A stretch of 64,000 bases of DNA, taken from assembly GCF_000203815.1 (NCBI RefSeq), contig NW_004457695.1:1610054-1674053 (forward strand). Reading direction: 5' to 3'. This DNA is from Cavenderia fasciculata. Lineage: Eukaryota; Evosea; Eumycetozoa; Acytosteliales; Cavenderiaceae. This document shows, piece by piece, positions 1 through 10,779 of the stretch (position 1 is its first letter; each line of letters starts with the position of its first letter). Made by a program: the position numbers and the translations under genes. The notes beneath the pieces are model-generated. The model saw nothing but the letters and a program-made list of their open reading frames with translations, did not search any database and was not told the DNA's origin.

Positions 1-1539
1 GATCCCTGCAATGAGCAATAATAATAGTGTTTTTTTCTGTGCCGAGGTTTTCTCGTTGGCCTTTTTTTTTTGTTCTTTCGGCATTGTACAACAAGACTAA
101 ATCACTCGTGGAAGCCTATGAATACCAGTTGAAGAACAACCCCAAAAATCATAAAAAAAAATAAGTATCTATCAAGTTGATTCAATTGAAACATTGTTTC
201 TAGCTTGGTAGGGAATGTGTAATGAGAATGGACCTTTTTTACAAAATCCCAATTCTCACGCACCTACGAACGAGCAACAGCTCTCATCATTCATTATTAT
301 TACATTTTAAATAACACTATACAATCTATAAGACTAACCGTAGTTTATATAAGGTAACTAAATAATAATGATTATTACATTTTATATAACACTATACAAT
401 CTATAAGACTAACCATAGTTTATATAAGATCTTGATTATTACTATCCTATTACTAGCTATATCGTAGGGCCCTCGACAAGATAGAGCATAGTTTAGGAAA
501 AACGCACAGGGTTTTTTTAGGGTTTCCTGTTGCTCCAAAAAATTTCCAGCATCGTCACACATCCTATTCTCTATCTCTTTCTAAAAATCAAGTCTCGACA
601 TAGACAATATATCCTTGCCAAGGATGTTCATATTTTTTATTCTAAATGACATCTATTAGTTTAATATGAAGTAAATTAATATTTAATTATATCTAGTTGA
701 TTCAACAATTGTAAAAGAAAAAAATAAATGCTAAGTTTTTCATTTTCGATTCTAAAAGAATTGTAACTTCAAGAATATTTTAAATAGTTATTATCCTTGA
801 TGTCAATTTTATATTCACCAAGCTCTTAGAGAATGTACGCGCGATATTAATAGTAAGATACCTCAAGTGATCGTCCTAGCTGGCCGTACCTTGATTTGGT
901 TGGTTGGGTGGGTGGGTGTTTGAAATGTCATACCATATTCAAAGGTAGCAATAACAACCACATCATCACATCGTCAACAACAACAACAACAAGAAGCACC
1001 ACCAACAACAACAACAACAACATATGCATTAAATCACAAAATAATCGTCAACTAGTTTGATGAGCAGTAGCAACAGATTAATCTATATAACAATGAAAAG
1101 TCAATCTATGAATATTTATTCAAATACCATCATCATTCTAAAAGCAACAATCAAAATGCCAATGCATGTCGATTTAAATGAACATGTACTAAAGTATTAT
1201 GGAGTTGTAAAGAATCAGTTTGGTCAAGAATCAATGGTATTGGGTATGAAAAGTTATGATATTATCATGTTATCTAAACAACTATAATCTAAACAAAAGA
1301 ATAATAATAATAATAATATTATTATTGAAGGTAAGATTTTATTGCAGTGATACAGATACGTCAAAAGTATCAATAATCATTGACTAATATCTTTCATATT
1401 CTGTTCATTGCATAGTTTCCATTTTATAGTCGACATACAGTCTCTTGTGTAGCTTGGGAATATATATATATTTATATAAATATAAAGCCTGTTTACCAAC
1501 ACTACCGCAGTTTTAGTGATCGTTGATGGTCTATAATCT
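1..1539. other. Gene-poor AT-rich region
   Basis: I see no convincing gene here. It contains a 58-bp direct repeat (296-428, listed separately), a CAA/AAC triplet run around 965-1020, and TAA/AAT runs near 1300-1325. A 76-codon open frame at 1057-1287 begins with several Met codons and matches nothing I recognise, so it is not called. Confidence 0.6.
296..428. repeat. Two-copy 58-bp direct repeat
   Basis: Copy 1 starts at 296 and copy 2 at 371 (period 75). Both read ATTATTACATTTTA, then ATAACACTATACAATC and on to TAGTTTATATAAG, with only a few substitutions. Low divergence suggests a fairly recent local duplication. Function unknown. Confidence 0.8.
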
Positions 1540-2125
1540 GTGATAACCAAAAGGTGTTATACAACAATAGTGTTGACGCCGTGTGTCACATTAGGACTGG
1601 CATTGGTCTCGACTCCAATGTCGTCGTTGACAAAGACATTCATTTGTGTTGGTATACCAATCGTACTCATGACATTCTTGCAGACATTGGACATCAATGT
1701 CGGCGACATACAGTCTTTTGGAAGGATTACTACCTCAAGGTGGTAAATGATAATATATAAAGGAATAGGTTCAAACAGACAAATTCAGCATCAAATCCAA
1801 CTGATCATCGGCAACTACAGGAGCAGCTTTAGCTACTGCAACTGGAGATCCCACAACATCAGCACAAACAACTACAACGACAGGTACAGCATCATCCACT
1901 CCAACCCAACTACAACTGGAAAACTTCTTTGACCGATTCATCCACCAACAACCACTGGAAGTGCATCGATCATCAGCCTGTACAGGCTGGTCCTCTCAAA
2001 CTACAACCCTGAGCTCTCTGGAGCAGCATCAGATACAGCGGTTAATTACATCTACAATAGCATCAAGTACCCCACCACATCTCAAAATATTTCCAAAAAA
2101 CTATCAATCAAACAATAGGAAATAA
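1540..2125 (+). pseudogene. Possible degraded coding remnant
   Basis: Base composition here is clearly less AT-rich than the flanks, as in coding DNA. One frame (1540-1746) reads as a hydrophobic, membrane-like stretch. Another frame is open from 1805 to a TAA at 2123-2125 and encodes a Thr/Ser/Gln-rich segment ending in an Asn/Lys-rich tail. The two frames do not join through an obvious GT..AG intron. This could be a multi-exon gene I cannot resolve or a decayed one. No family recognised. Confidence 0.25.
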
Positions 2126-2352
2126 TATCTTTTTAAAAAAGTTGCTGGTAGTTACTTATATAAATGATAACATTACAGTTTGGAATGTTGGAGACATTAG
2201 ATAGGTAATTGAGAGATCGAGAAGAAATAGGATCAAGAGGGTGACTTTTGCTCGAGAGAGGGATATAACACCTAAATATCTACATGTTTGAAAGATTGTT
2301 AAACATTATATATGGATAAATACAAACTCTAATAATAATAATAATAATAATA

Positions 2353-2601
2353 ATGACACGATCAGGAAGCAAAGAAAAATCGTTAGAAGCTACATTAATC
2401 GTTACAGATGGTACCGTCGATGGTGTCGTTGTTAAAGATCCTCTATTTCAAGGTGTTTTAACAATCTTTCAAACTTTTAAACCACACATATACTTTCCTA
2501 GACATGAACCTTTAGACGTTGTTTTCGCTTTGGATGAGAACTATGGTCGACACCACAATATATTCAGTAATAAATATCCAGTTGTAGAAATGGACTTTTA
2601 A
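2353..2601 (+). CDS. Hypothetical small protein (82 aa)
   Basis: An uninterrupted 82-codon frame begins MTRSGSKEKSLEATLIVTDG and ends VVEMDF, followed at once by AT-rich sequence with AATAAA-like motifs. Upstream is a TAA/AAT run typical of dictyostelid 5' flanks. Composition is mixed rather than homopolymeric, which favours a real protein. No signal peptide or transmembrane segment is seen and no family is recognised. It is convergent with the NR2C2AP-like gene; the stop codons lie about 140 bp apart. Confidence 0.4.
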   Translation: MTRSGSKEKSLEATLIVTDGTVDGVVVKDPLFQGVLTIFQTFKPHIYFPRHEPLDVVFALDENYGRHHNIFSNKYPVVEMDF

Positions 2602-2743
2602 AGAACTAGTATAGTATACTATATTTTTATTAAATAAATAAATCCATAACAAAAAAGAAACACTTTCTTTTTTTTTTTTTTTTTTTTTGATAATTATATA
2701 ACCAATTTACTTTTTCATTTACATTTCCATTTTCATTTCTTGA

Positions 2744-3250
2744 TCAAGCCAAAATATCCAATTTATAAACCACTATTCTACCAAAAAAGTCTGTACTTTG
2801 TTTAAATACAATTTTAATTTGTTTAACATTTTCAATTTTCATTGGGAATGACTGTAACAATTAAAAATAAATGTTAATTACAATCCAATATATATATCTA
2901 TCAATCTCTATTAATCTTACTTGAAAAGTATTAATATCATCAGGAAAGAATTTAGAAATGAAAATAAATTCCTTTGAATCCAATTGTTGAGCTAGAACCT
3001 CACAATCCTTTCCAACAAAACCACCTTGAAACATAATCTTGATCTCTGAAATATTGACCATTCGTTCAGTACTCGAGTCTAGAGGATCAACAAATTGAAT
3101 CATAACCGATTGAGGACTACCTTGATGAGAATTCCAACAACTTTCATCACTACCATCAAACATATTGTCCTTTCCAAACTCTTTAGAGTTTTTATTCAGT
3201 ACTGAACTAACTCTACATTTAAATGATCCTTTATCTATTAATATTGACAT
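2744..3250 (-). CDS. NR2C2AP-like discoidin-fold protein
   Basis: Two exons (3250-2921 and 2851-2744) join in frame across a 69-nt GTAAGA..CAG intron to give about 145 residues. The N-terminal part carries RVSSVLNKNSKEFGK, then DNMFDGSDESCWNSHQG and IMFQGGFVG, closely matching the nuclear receptor 2C2-associated protein (TRA16) family, which has an F5/8C/discoidin-like beta-sandwich. The second exon supplies the diagnostic STDFFGRIVVYKLDIL ending. Length matches the family (about 140 aa). Human NR2C2AP was described as a repressor of an orphan nuclear receptor; amoebae lack such receptors, so its role here is open, perhaps ligand or protein binding. Its start is 360 bp from the divergent PITP gene. 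Confidence 0.85.
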
Positions 3251-3610
3251 GACTAGGTAGGTATGGTTGGTTGTTGTAAATCAATTAAAACAATTCGGTT
3301 AATTGAATGATGATGAAATGAATCACATGATGTGACAACATCATCTCGATTTTTTTCGAAAAAACAAAAAATTCAAAATAAACTAAATATTACGAGGTCA
3401 ATCTAAACTCAAAGTTCCCAAAGAAAACGAGTACAAAACAAACAAAAACCCAAAGGGATAAAAAGAACAACAATCTATAGAGATAAAAAAAGTGTGTAGA
3501 GGAGGAAAACAACACTACACATAGATAGATATAACAATAACTACAACTATAACAACATTATAATAGTAATATTACCTTTTTTTTTTTTTTTTTTAAACAA
3601 ATTAACGAAT

Positions 3611-4639
3611 ATGGTATTATTAAGAGAATATAGAATACCATTACCAATTTCAGTAGAGGAATACAAGGTAGCACAATTATATATGGTTGCAAAAGTTAGT
3701 CGTAATAGTACATCACATGGAGAAGGTGTAGAAATTGTAGAGAATAGAGTAAATTTTGAAAAAGAAGAGAAAAGAGAGAGGTCAACAAACAACAACTGAC
3801 TAAAAAAAAAAAAAACTATATTATATTCCCCCTCTTCCCCTTCCTTCTTCTTTCTTTTAGCCATTTAATGATGGAGCATTATCAGGACAATTTACACATA
3901 AAATATTTCATCTTGGTAGTCGATTACCAACTTGGATGAGATCATTTGCACCATCTGCATTACAAATTGAAGAAAAGGCTTGGAATGCTTATCCTTATTG
4001 TAAAACTTATTATACTGTAAATGGAAATAGAAAAGAGAAAAAAGAGAACTTTAGAGACTTATATATATATTATTATTTAGTGTCCATTATTAGGTGATAG
4101 ATTTTCATTATCAATCGAAACTAGATATGCACCAGATTCTGGTACTCAATCAAATGTATGAAAAGAAATGAAAGATCATGACGAAAAAGAGATATTAATT
4201 TTATCCTTTTTATTTTAAGTGTTTAGGATTATCAAAAGAAGATTTGAGTATTAGAGAAATTGATATAATTGATATAGCAAGAGATCCAGTTGATCCATTA
4301 AAATACAAGGTTGAAGAGGATCCAACCATATTCCAGTCACAAAAGACTGGTAGAGGCAAATTGGAACAAAACTGGATGAGTACCTCTTCGCCCATCATGT
4401 GTAGTTATAAAGTTTGTAAAGTTGAATTTAGATGTTGGGGCATTCAATCACGAGTAGAACAATACATTCAAAAGAATGCCATCAGAGATATTTTGTTTAT
4501 GGGTCATCGTCAAGTATTTTGTTGGATCGATGAATGGTTTGGTATGGATATGAATGATATTCGAAAAATGGAAGAACAAGTTAAATTGGAATTAAAACAA
4601 CAATTACAACAACAACAAATTCAAAGTATTATAGAATAA
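3611..4639 (+). CDS. Phosphatidylinositol transfer protein (class I PITP)
   Basis: Four exons (3611-3748, 3861-4016, 4081-4155, 4220-4639) splice in frame to 262 residues, close to the usual 270. The start [18 protein letters not shown] matches animal PITP alpha/beta almost residue for residue. Other family signatures are [35 protein letters not shown], the YKVEEDP loop, KTGRGKL and the C-terminal FCWIDEW region. The protein moves PI and PC between membranes and supports phosphoinositide signalling and Golgi traffic from the cytosol. Dictyostelids have more than one PITP and I cannot say which paralogue this is. Introns 1-3 are short and AT-rich; all joins restore conserved residues, so the model is secure. 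Confidence 0.95.
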
Positions 4640-4829
4640 AAAATAGAAAAAAAAAAAATCAAAAATCAATTTTTGAGCAAAAGAAAGAAAAAGCATTAAA
4701 CATGTTTAAAATTCATTAAATATTTTTTTTGTATTATCCCCCCCTCCTCACTTCTCGCATTGTAAATAATAATATATGTTGTATATTTGTATATAAAATA
4801 GTAAACAAAAAAAAAAAGTCAATTAATAA

Positions 4830-5897
4830 ATGATTACTATAGAAAATAAAAGTAATAGTAATAATAATAATACTACTTTTAATAATAATAATATAACTCA
4901 AGGTAATGATGATGATGAACAAGGAGAGTCTTCACAACAATCATCATCATCATCATCAACACTATTACCTCCACCTATACCTCCACCACCTCCTCCTCCT
5001 CCTCCTCCTACAATAATAAGATCAACAAACAACAATACTAATAATAATAATCAAACAACTGTAAATAACTCTTCTTCTCCTTCTTCTTCACCTTCTACTT
5101 CTCCATATTTTGATAATAATTTAAATGAAATTGTAATATCATTAAAAAGAATGATGATAGTTGATATAAATTCATTTGCAGTTACATTTACATTAATAGT
5201 TGGACTTGCTGTTGTTGGATTTATCAATTTGGCAAGTCATTCATTGTTGTGGATGTGTGCAATGGTTGCACTTTTTGTAACTCTATTTCAAGTATGGTTT
5301 GCTATTCGAGAAAATCGTCTTCTTTTGGCACCAAATAATATGACCTATCCTGGTAATCATCATTCTATTTGGGGTGTAAATAGATATCACAACAATAGTA
5401 ATCATAATAATAATAATGGAAATGTTCATAATGGATCATTTGTTCAACCATTAAATAATCGTTTTCCTCATTTAATTAATGCTCCTTTAAATTTACAATT
5501 AACTTTAATTGATAGAGATTTTAATTCAAATGGCAAGTAGAAAAAAAATAGAAATCAAACAAATAACTTTCCATTTCTTATTCTTTTTTTTTCTGTAGAT
5601 TATGAAATGTTATTAGCATTGGATCAAGATAATTTAAATTATGGAGCAGCAAAAAAAGAAGAAATTGAATCATTACCAATGCATACAATTAAAAGTGATA
5701 ATGATATTGAACATTTATTTTCAGATACGCAATCCTCCTCACAACAACCTACTTCATGTTCAATATGTTTAGATGAATTTGAAATTGATAATCATTTAAA
5801 AACATTACCTTGTTTACATCATTTTCATTCAGAATGTATTGATAAATGGTTAAAAATTAAAGCCAATTGTCCAATTTGTAAATCTTCCCTAACCTAA
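4830..5897 (+). CDS. Two-TM RING-H2 E3 ubiquitin ligase
   Basis: Exon 1 is 4830-5532 and exon 2 is 5599-5897 (333 aa). The N-terminus is Asn/Ser-rich with a run of about ten prolines. Around residues 115-165 two hydrophobic segments (SFAVTFTLIVGLAVVGFINL and LLWMCAMVALFVTLFQVWF) predict a membrane hairpin. The C-terminus is a RING-H2 finger: CSICLDEF, TLPCLHHFHSECIDKWL, then CPICKSSL, with all eight zinc ligands. The family transfers ubiquitin to membrane or endosomal substrates. Only a GC donor (GCAAGT) gives the in-frame junction into the DYEMLLALDQDN segment; using the nearby GT gives an immediate stop. Substrate unknown. Confidence 0.88.
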
Positions 5898-5953
5898 AAA
5901 AATAAAAACAAAACTTATTTATTTATATTATCCTATCTTTTTATTTTTTTATT

Positions 5954-7117
5954 TTAATTGGTATCCATTTTATCAGATGATTTTTTCTTTTCATTCTTTA
6001 AAGGAAGAGCAAGGATAGCCTTTGATTCTTCATCGACGGAATAGGTAGAACTGACAAATGGAAGTGGGAGATCATTACAGGTGATCTTTACGTTACCAGA
6101 TGGAAGGAGGAGGATGGTAGCCTTGAATTGGACGACGGCATTACCGGCGGCTTCATAGAGGACTGGGAAACTGTTGACGAGACCGTGGCTGGTGAGTTCA
6201 CCGAGACCGAGACGAGTCTTGGTTTCGTCGGTAAAGGCACGGAGGGTGAATGGGAGGGCTGGGTAACGGAGGTTAATGTCGTGCAAGAGATCCTTGGAGG
6301 CCTTCATCTTGAGTTGGTAGTTTTGGTTAGTGTCACGCTTAAAGACAGTGGTACGTGAACCCTTGTCCTTGGACTTGCCGTCACCGGTCGACATGACAAT
6401 ATCGATACAGTATACTTCGTTGGTTTCAAATTGGTGTTCGTCGGCACGTTGGTGACCGGTTGGGGCCTTGGAAAAGATGATCTTTTCACCGTCCAAACTC
6501 CAACGCTTGAGATCGTGCGAGAGAATACCGGCCACTGGAGTGACGTGGTAGGCGTCGGCAATCTTGGTGATGGCCTTGGTGACATCGGAGCTCTTGTTGC
6601 CTTCCTTGACGAGACGGATGGCAGCTTCCATGGCAAAGTGAGCGGCGCAGATAGCGTCGGCGGTACGACCAGTAAGTGGTTGACCGGCATCACCTCCACC
6701 AACAATAATAGTGTGGGCTCCCATGGCGACGTAACCGTCAAATTGAACACCGAGGTCAACCTTTACAATGTCACCCTTTTTGAGAAGAGTTGGGGCTTCA
6801 CTACGGAGTGGTGAAAAGTGACCAACGCAATCATTGATAGAGACACAGGTTGGGAAAGCAATACCCTTTTCCAAATTCTTACGCTTTGTGAACAACTTGG
6901 CGCATGCAGATTCGATAAAAGCATCACCAGCTACACAAATGTCAATAATCGATTTACCTTCTTGACAAAGTGCAATCACTTCCTTGATTGCTTGATTGCA
7001 AACTTGTGATGAAGTCATATAGAAATTGATTACGCTATCATCTGATAAATCTTCAATTTCATGTTCTTGATCTGAATCATTGTGATGTTGTTGAATTTGT
7101 CTTGATTTATGTGACAT
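5954..7117 (-). CDS. prlA: PA2G4/EBP1-type proliferation-associated protein
   Basis: Single exon, 387 residues, methionine aminopeptidase-like 'pita-bread' fold lacking aminopeptidase activity. Visible PA2G4 signatures are DAFIESACAKLF, GIAFPTCVSINDCVGHFSPL, GDIVKVDLGVQFDGYVAMGA, ILSHDLKRW and EFTTHGLV-like GELTSHGLVNSFPVLYEA; the C-terminus is Lys-rich (KNEKKKSSDK). I start at the MSHKSRQIQQ methionine because the 36 codons upstream are a hydrophobic AT-rich read-through. The protein binds rRNA/ribosomes near the exit tunnel and is linked to growth control; the Dictyostelium orthologue is called prlA, to my knowledge. The middle and 3' parts use C-ending codons, unlike neighbours, as in highly expressed genes. 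It is divergent from the EF-P gene (220 bp apart). Confidence 0.93.
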   Translation of the reverse strand: MSHKSRQIQQHHNDSDQEHEIEDLSDDSVINFYMTSSQVCNQAIKEVIALCQEGKSIIDICVAGDAFIESACAKLFTKRKNLEKGIAFPTCVSINDCVGHFSPLRSEAPTLLKKGDIVKVDLGVQFDGYVAMGAHTIIVGGGDAGQPLTGRTADAICAAHFAMEAAIRLVKEGNKSSDVTKAITKIADAYHVTPVAGILSHDLKRWSLDGEKIIFSKAPTGHQRADEHQFETNEVYCIDIVMSTGDGKSKDKGSRTTVFKRDTNQNYQLKMKASKDLLHDINLRYPALPFTLRAFTDETKTRLGLGELTSHGLVNSFPVLYEAAGNAVVQFKATILLLPSGNVKITCNDLPLPFVSSTYSVDEESKAILALPLKNEKKKSSDKMDTN

Positions 7118-7337
7118 GTTTAAAATAAATATATAGAAAATAGATATAGAAAAAAAAAAAGAGATGATAGAAAATTCAAAATTAATTGTAAGAGATTGTG
7201 TGAACAGAGAGTGACGAGAATGCAAAAAAAAATTTGAACGAAAATAAATAAAAAAAAATTAATGATGATCAATGCAAAAGGTCAAAGTGAGAGATTGATT
7301 AGATTCATTCTTCTTTGAGATATATACGCAACTCACA

Positions 7338-8110
7338 ATGATGATTAATTCATTAAAGAAATATACAACATTTGGAAATATTAGAAATGTTTCTTCACTT
7401 TTCACAGCAGCAAACACGACAATTTGTTCAAATGTTTATAGTAAAAGATTTTATGATTTAGAAGCAGGTGATCTTAAAAAAGGAATGTTAATTGAACATA
7501 AAGGAAAGTTATTAGAAGCTCAAAAAGTTGAACATCAAAAAGTTGCAATGAGAGGTGGTTTTATTTTGGTAAATATAAACAAAAAAAAAAAAAAAAAGAG
7601 TACTACTAGTAGAAATAAACAAATATTAATAATTAAATTACTTTTTTTTTCTAGGCTGATTTTAAAAATACAATTGATGGAACAAAAACAAATATAAAAT
7701 TTAGAAGTGCAGAAACATTGGAAGGAGTTGATTTGGAAAGAAGATTTTATTCATTTGTTGAAACTAAAAAAGATGGTTCGATTGTTTTCAAGGATTTGGA
7801 TGATGAAGATGCAGATGAATTTATAGTTTCATCAAAGGAATCAAAATCTTTGGGTGTCTATTCTCATTATTTAGAATTGTTTAATCAAGAAGAATCAAAA
7901 TTTAATTTTATGGATTGGAATGGAAAGGTTGTCGATTTTAGAGGACCAACTGAAATTCAACTAGTAGTACAATCAGTCACTGATTTACAAAATGCAAATG
8001 TATTGGGTTTTGCAAATGGTAGAACTTGTAGATCTCCTTCTCATATAAAAGAAATTGGTACAAAAGTTTTAGTTCGTTTACCTGAAGAAATTTATATTAC
8101 AAAGGTCTAA
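7338..8110 (+). CDS. Organellar elongation factor P-like protein
   Basis: Exon 1 (7338-7568) and exon 2 (7655-8110) join in frame to 228 aa. The first 35 or so residues are Ser/Thr/Asn-rich with basic residues and no acidic ones, consistent with a mitochondrial presequence. Then comes the EF-P KOW-like domain (DLKKGMLIEHKGKLLEAQKV), the segment FKNTIDGTKTNIKFRSAETLE, the central OB domain and the C-terminal EF-P region with IKEIGTKVLVRLPEEIYI. EF-P relieves stalling at polyproline in bacterial-type ribosomes. The tip of the KOW loop, where bacteria modify Lys or Arg, reads HQKVAMRGG here. There are two consecutive Met codons at the start. The 3' end is convergent with atg4. Confidence 0.85.
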
Positions 8111-8222
8111 GTGTAAAATAAAAAAAAAAGGAAATGAAAAATATATATAGTTTTTACGACGGTTATTATTAGTTTATTATATACAAGAGAGAGGAGAAAA
8201 AAAAATGATAAAAAGAGATTGT

Positions 8223-10272
8223 TTAATTGACCATAGTAAAACCATCCAAATCATCATTATCACTACTACTATCATCCATAGTTGTGTTATTATTTAGGTT
8301 TAGATTCATTTTTGTTGTTGGAATATTATCTTCTTCTTCAAATTCTTCAAGATTTTCCAATTCATCATCACATTCTATTTGATAATCTGGAGAAGTTTCA
8401 CCGATTGATAAGATTGGGAAACCACTTGCTTCAATTTCTTTAATTCTAATACAAAATTGTTCAAAATCTTTATAGGTATGACAATAAAATCCAAATGCCA
8501 TTGATGGATCAATTTGTGAGAAATGCATTTTTTGTGGTATACAATCATGATATGACTAAAGAAAATATAAAATTAAAAAAGAGTTAATAAATATTATAGT
8601 TTTTTTCTATTTTTTTTTTTTCTATTTACATTTAAAAAATTTGAATCAAAAGGATGAATAGTATCATGAACAAAATGAGGATCTAAATAAATGATATGTT
8701 CATCTTGAAATCCAACAAAATAAAATGATTGTTTTGGTTTACCACCAATGAGACCAATACTTGAAGGCATTTGTAACATTGCCTTTATACCACTAAAATA
8801 GATTTCATTTAATTTATCCAATCCCAATTTAACTGGTACCAAAATGATTAATGATTTCCAATTACTTTGATTACTATTATTATCTGTATTATCTTCCTCT
8901 TCACCAACTAAAAAAGATTGATCTTCCATTGAATTTCCTGTACTTTGTGATGGTACAAATAAATTTGGTGATGAAGGAGAGGTTGTTGAAAATAATTTGA
9001 TTCCTGCTGGTAATGATAGTGATAATGGTACTCTTGCCGGAGCTGATTGATCATCTCTGATGGTACAAATTTTTGCAACTCTATCTTTATAAACTACACC
9101 ATCAGATGGAACATACATTGCAATTGAAGATGAATGATGAGATTTTACAAGTAGTTTTAAAACTACAGCAATCTTTGTTGGTGCAAACCATTCATCGACA
9201 TTGTTCCAATCGTCTTGATCATCAGAATCAATGTCAAAATCCTTTAATTTACTATTATTATATTTGGTAATGATCTTGTTTTTATGTACAATTTGATGAA
9301 TACTATAAAAATTCTCTTTTGATGGATAATCACAAAACCATGACATTATCTTTTTATATTTTGAATTTGTTTTAATTTTTTCTCCATATGGTATATTTTC
9401 TAAAAATAAATAAATAAGTAAAAAAATAAAGGATTATTATTTTTCTTTTTCTTTTCATTACCATTATTATAAAAATGTTTTAATAGAGCACGAGCTAAAA
9501 TCATTTGACCAGTTCTCAACATACAACCCCAACCAATATCAGTTGTGATACTGGTATTTTCGATTGATGGAAAATCTTTTCGATAACTAAACCATAGAAT
9601 TGATTTAAAATCTTCTAAAAATCTTTCAACTTCCATTGCTTCATCTGTAATATTACAATAGTTTTTTTGAATCGTTATATTTTGTGGTTGTTGTTGAGGA
9701 GGAGATGATGAAATTGTACTATTAAATAATGAATTAAATATTCCACTTTTTGATGATGAAAATGATGAAGAAGAAGATGATGAAGTAGAGGAATAAAGTA
9801 TTTGTGATTGTGATGTTAAAATTGGTTGATGTTGAGGTTGAGTTTGAATCAAACTAAAATTTTGATTATTATTATTAAAGGTTAATTGTCTTTTTCGATT
9901 ATAACATTGACCCATCATCCATATTGGTGAATTTGTAAATGAAGGTGGAGATGATGGATAATTTCTATAAATATTATAAAATGATATCATAATCTTTTGT
10001 TTTCCACTCTTGTAAAAGTCTAAAAACTTTTTCTTTTTCTCTGTCTTATTACTACTACTTGAGTGACTTGAGTGACTAGAGTGATGATAAATATGATTAT
10101 GATTATGATGACCAATTTTCATTTCTATTGGTTGTTGTTGTAGTTGACATTGTGAATTATTTGAATGGTCTATATAATCTAAAAACAAAATGTATAAATA
10201 ACTCTATTTCTCTATATTTATCTATTTCTCTCTCTATTTACCATTTGAAATAGATTGTTGTTTACTAAACAT
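8223..10272 (-). CDS. atg4: Atg4 autophagy cysteine protease
   Basis: Four exons (10272-10242, 10178-9462, 9399-8630, 8555-8223) join in frame to 616 aa, longer than the usual 400-480 because of Ser/Gln/His-rich insertions. Family C54 signatures: FLEDFKSILWFSYRKDFP, then DIGWGCMLRTGQM containing the catalytic Cys, and later SLIILVPVKLGLDKLNEIY, GGKPKQSFYFVGFQ and IIYLDPHFVH carrying the catalytic Asp and His. The last exon contains the MAFGFYC family motif and then an acidic tail ending DDLDGFTMVN, which fits an LC3/Atg8-interacting motif (F-T-M-V preceded by Asp). The enzyme processes and delipidates Atg8. Exon 1 is only 31 nt (MFSKQQSISN). The model is secure because every intron phase fits. 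Confidence 0.93.
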
Positions 10273-10779
10273 GTTATTAGCTATGTGTAATAAACTATGA
10301 ATGCTTCACTTTTTTTTTTTTTAATAAATAATATATATAAATAAGAATGACTGTCGTGGTGTTTACATAAATATTATTTCTCTGTTGTTGTTGTTGTATC
10401 TAAAATGAGAGCAAAGAAGAAGAAAAAGTGTTTTTGAGTGGTGTGTTTAAAATTTTGAAATTTTAACCAAACTGAAACTGTTAAATAACTAAAATAACTA
10501 ACTTATCTCTCTCTCTCTCTCTTTCTTTCTTATCTATCTTCTTTTCTCTCTCTTTATTTTTAATATTATCAAACAACTGCGGTTTTTTGGCTTGCAAGCC
10601 CAAGAATTATTATTTTTTTTTAAATGAAATTAATTTTTTTTTTTTTGTATTCACTGGTTGTGCGTCGCGCACCAACGATCGAAATCAAACAACCCAGATT
10701 AATAGCACCATCTCCTCCTAAAACTCAAAGAGAGATAAGGTTATTTTTTACTTTTACTATTTATTTTATTTATTTACAA
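10273..10779. other. Intergenic with a small GC-rich island
   Basis: This spacer lies between the atg4 start and the 3' end of the INO80B-like gene. Most of it is CT or poly-T rich. Near 10579-10735 lies an unusually GC-rich patch with a perfect 12-bp palindrome GGCTTGCAAGCC (10589-10600) and an imperfect hairpin GGTTGTGCG/CGCACCAAC (10656-10676). A short open frame covering it encodes a basic, Pro-rich segment (RRAPTIEIKQPRLI) that I cannot assign. Confidence 0.5.

Noticed and set aside
1057-1287. 76-codon open frame
   Set aside because: Many Met and Asn codons in AT-rich DNA, no recognisable motif, no supporting splice partner.
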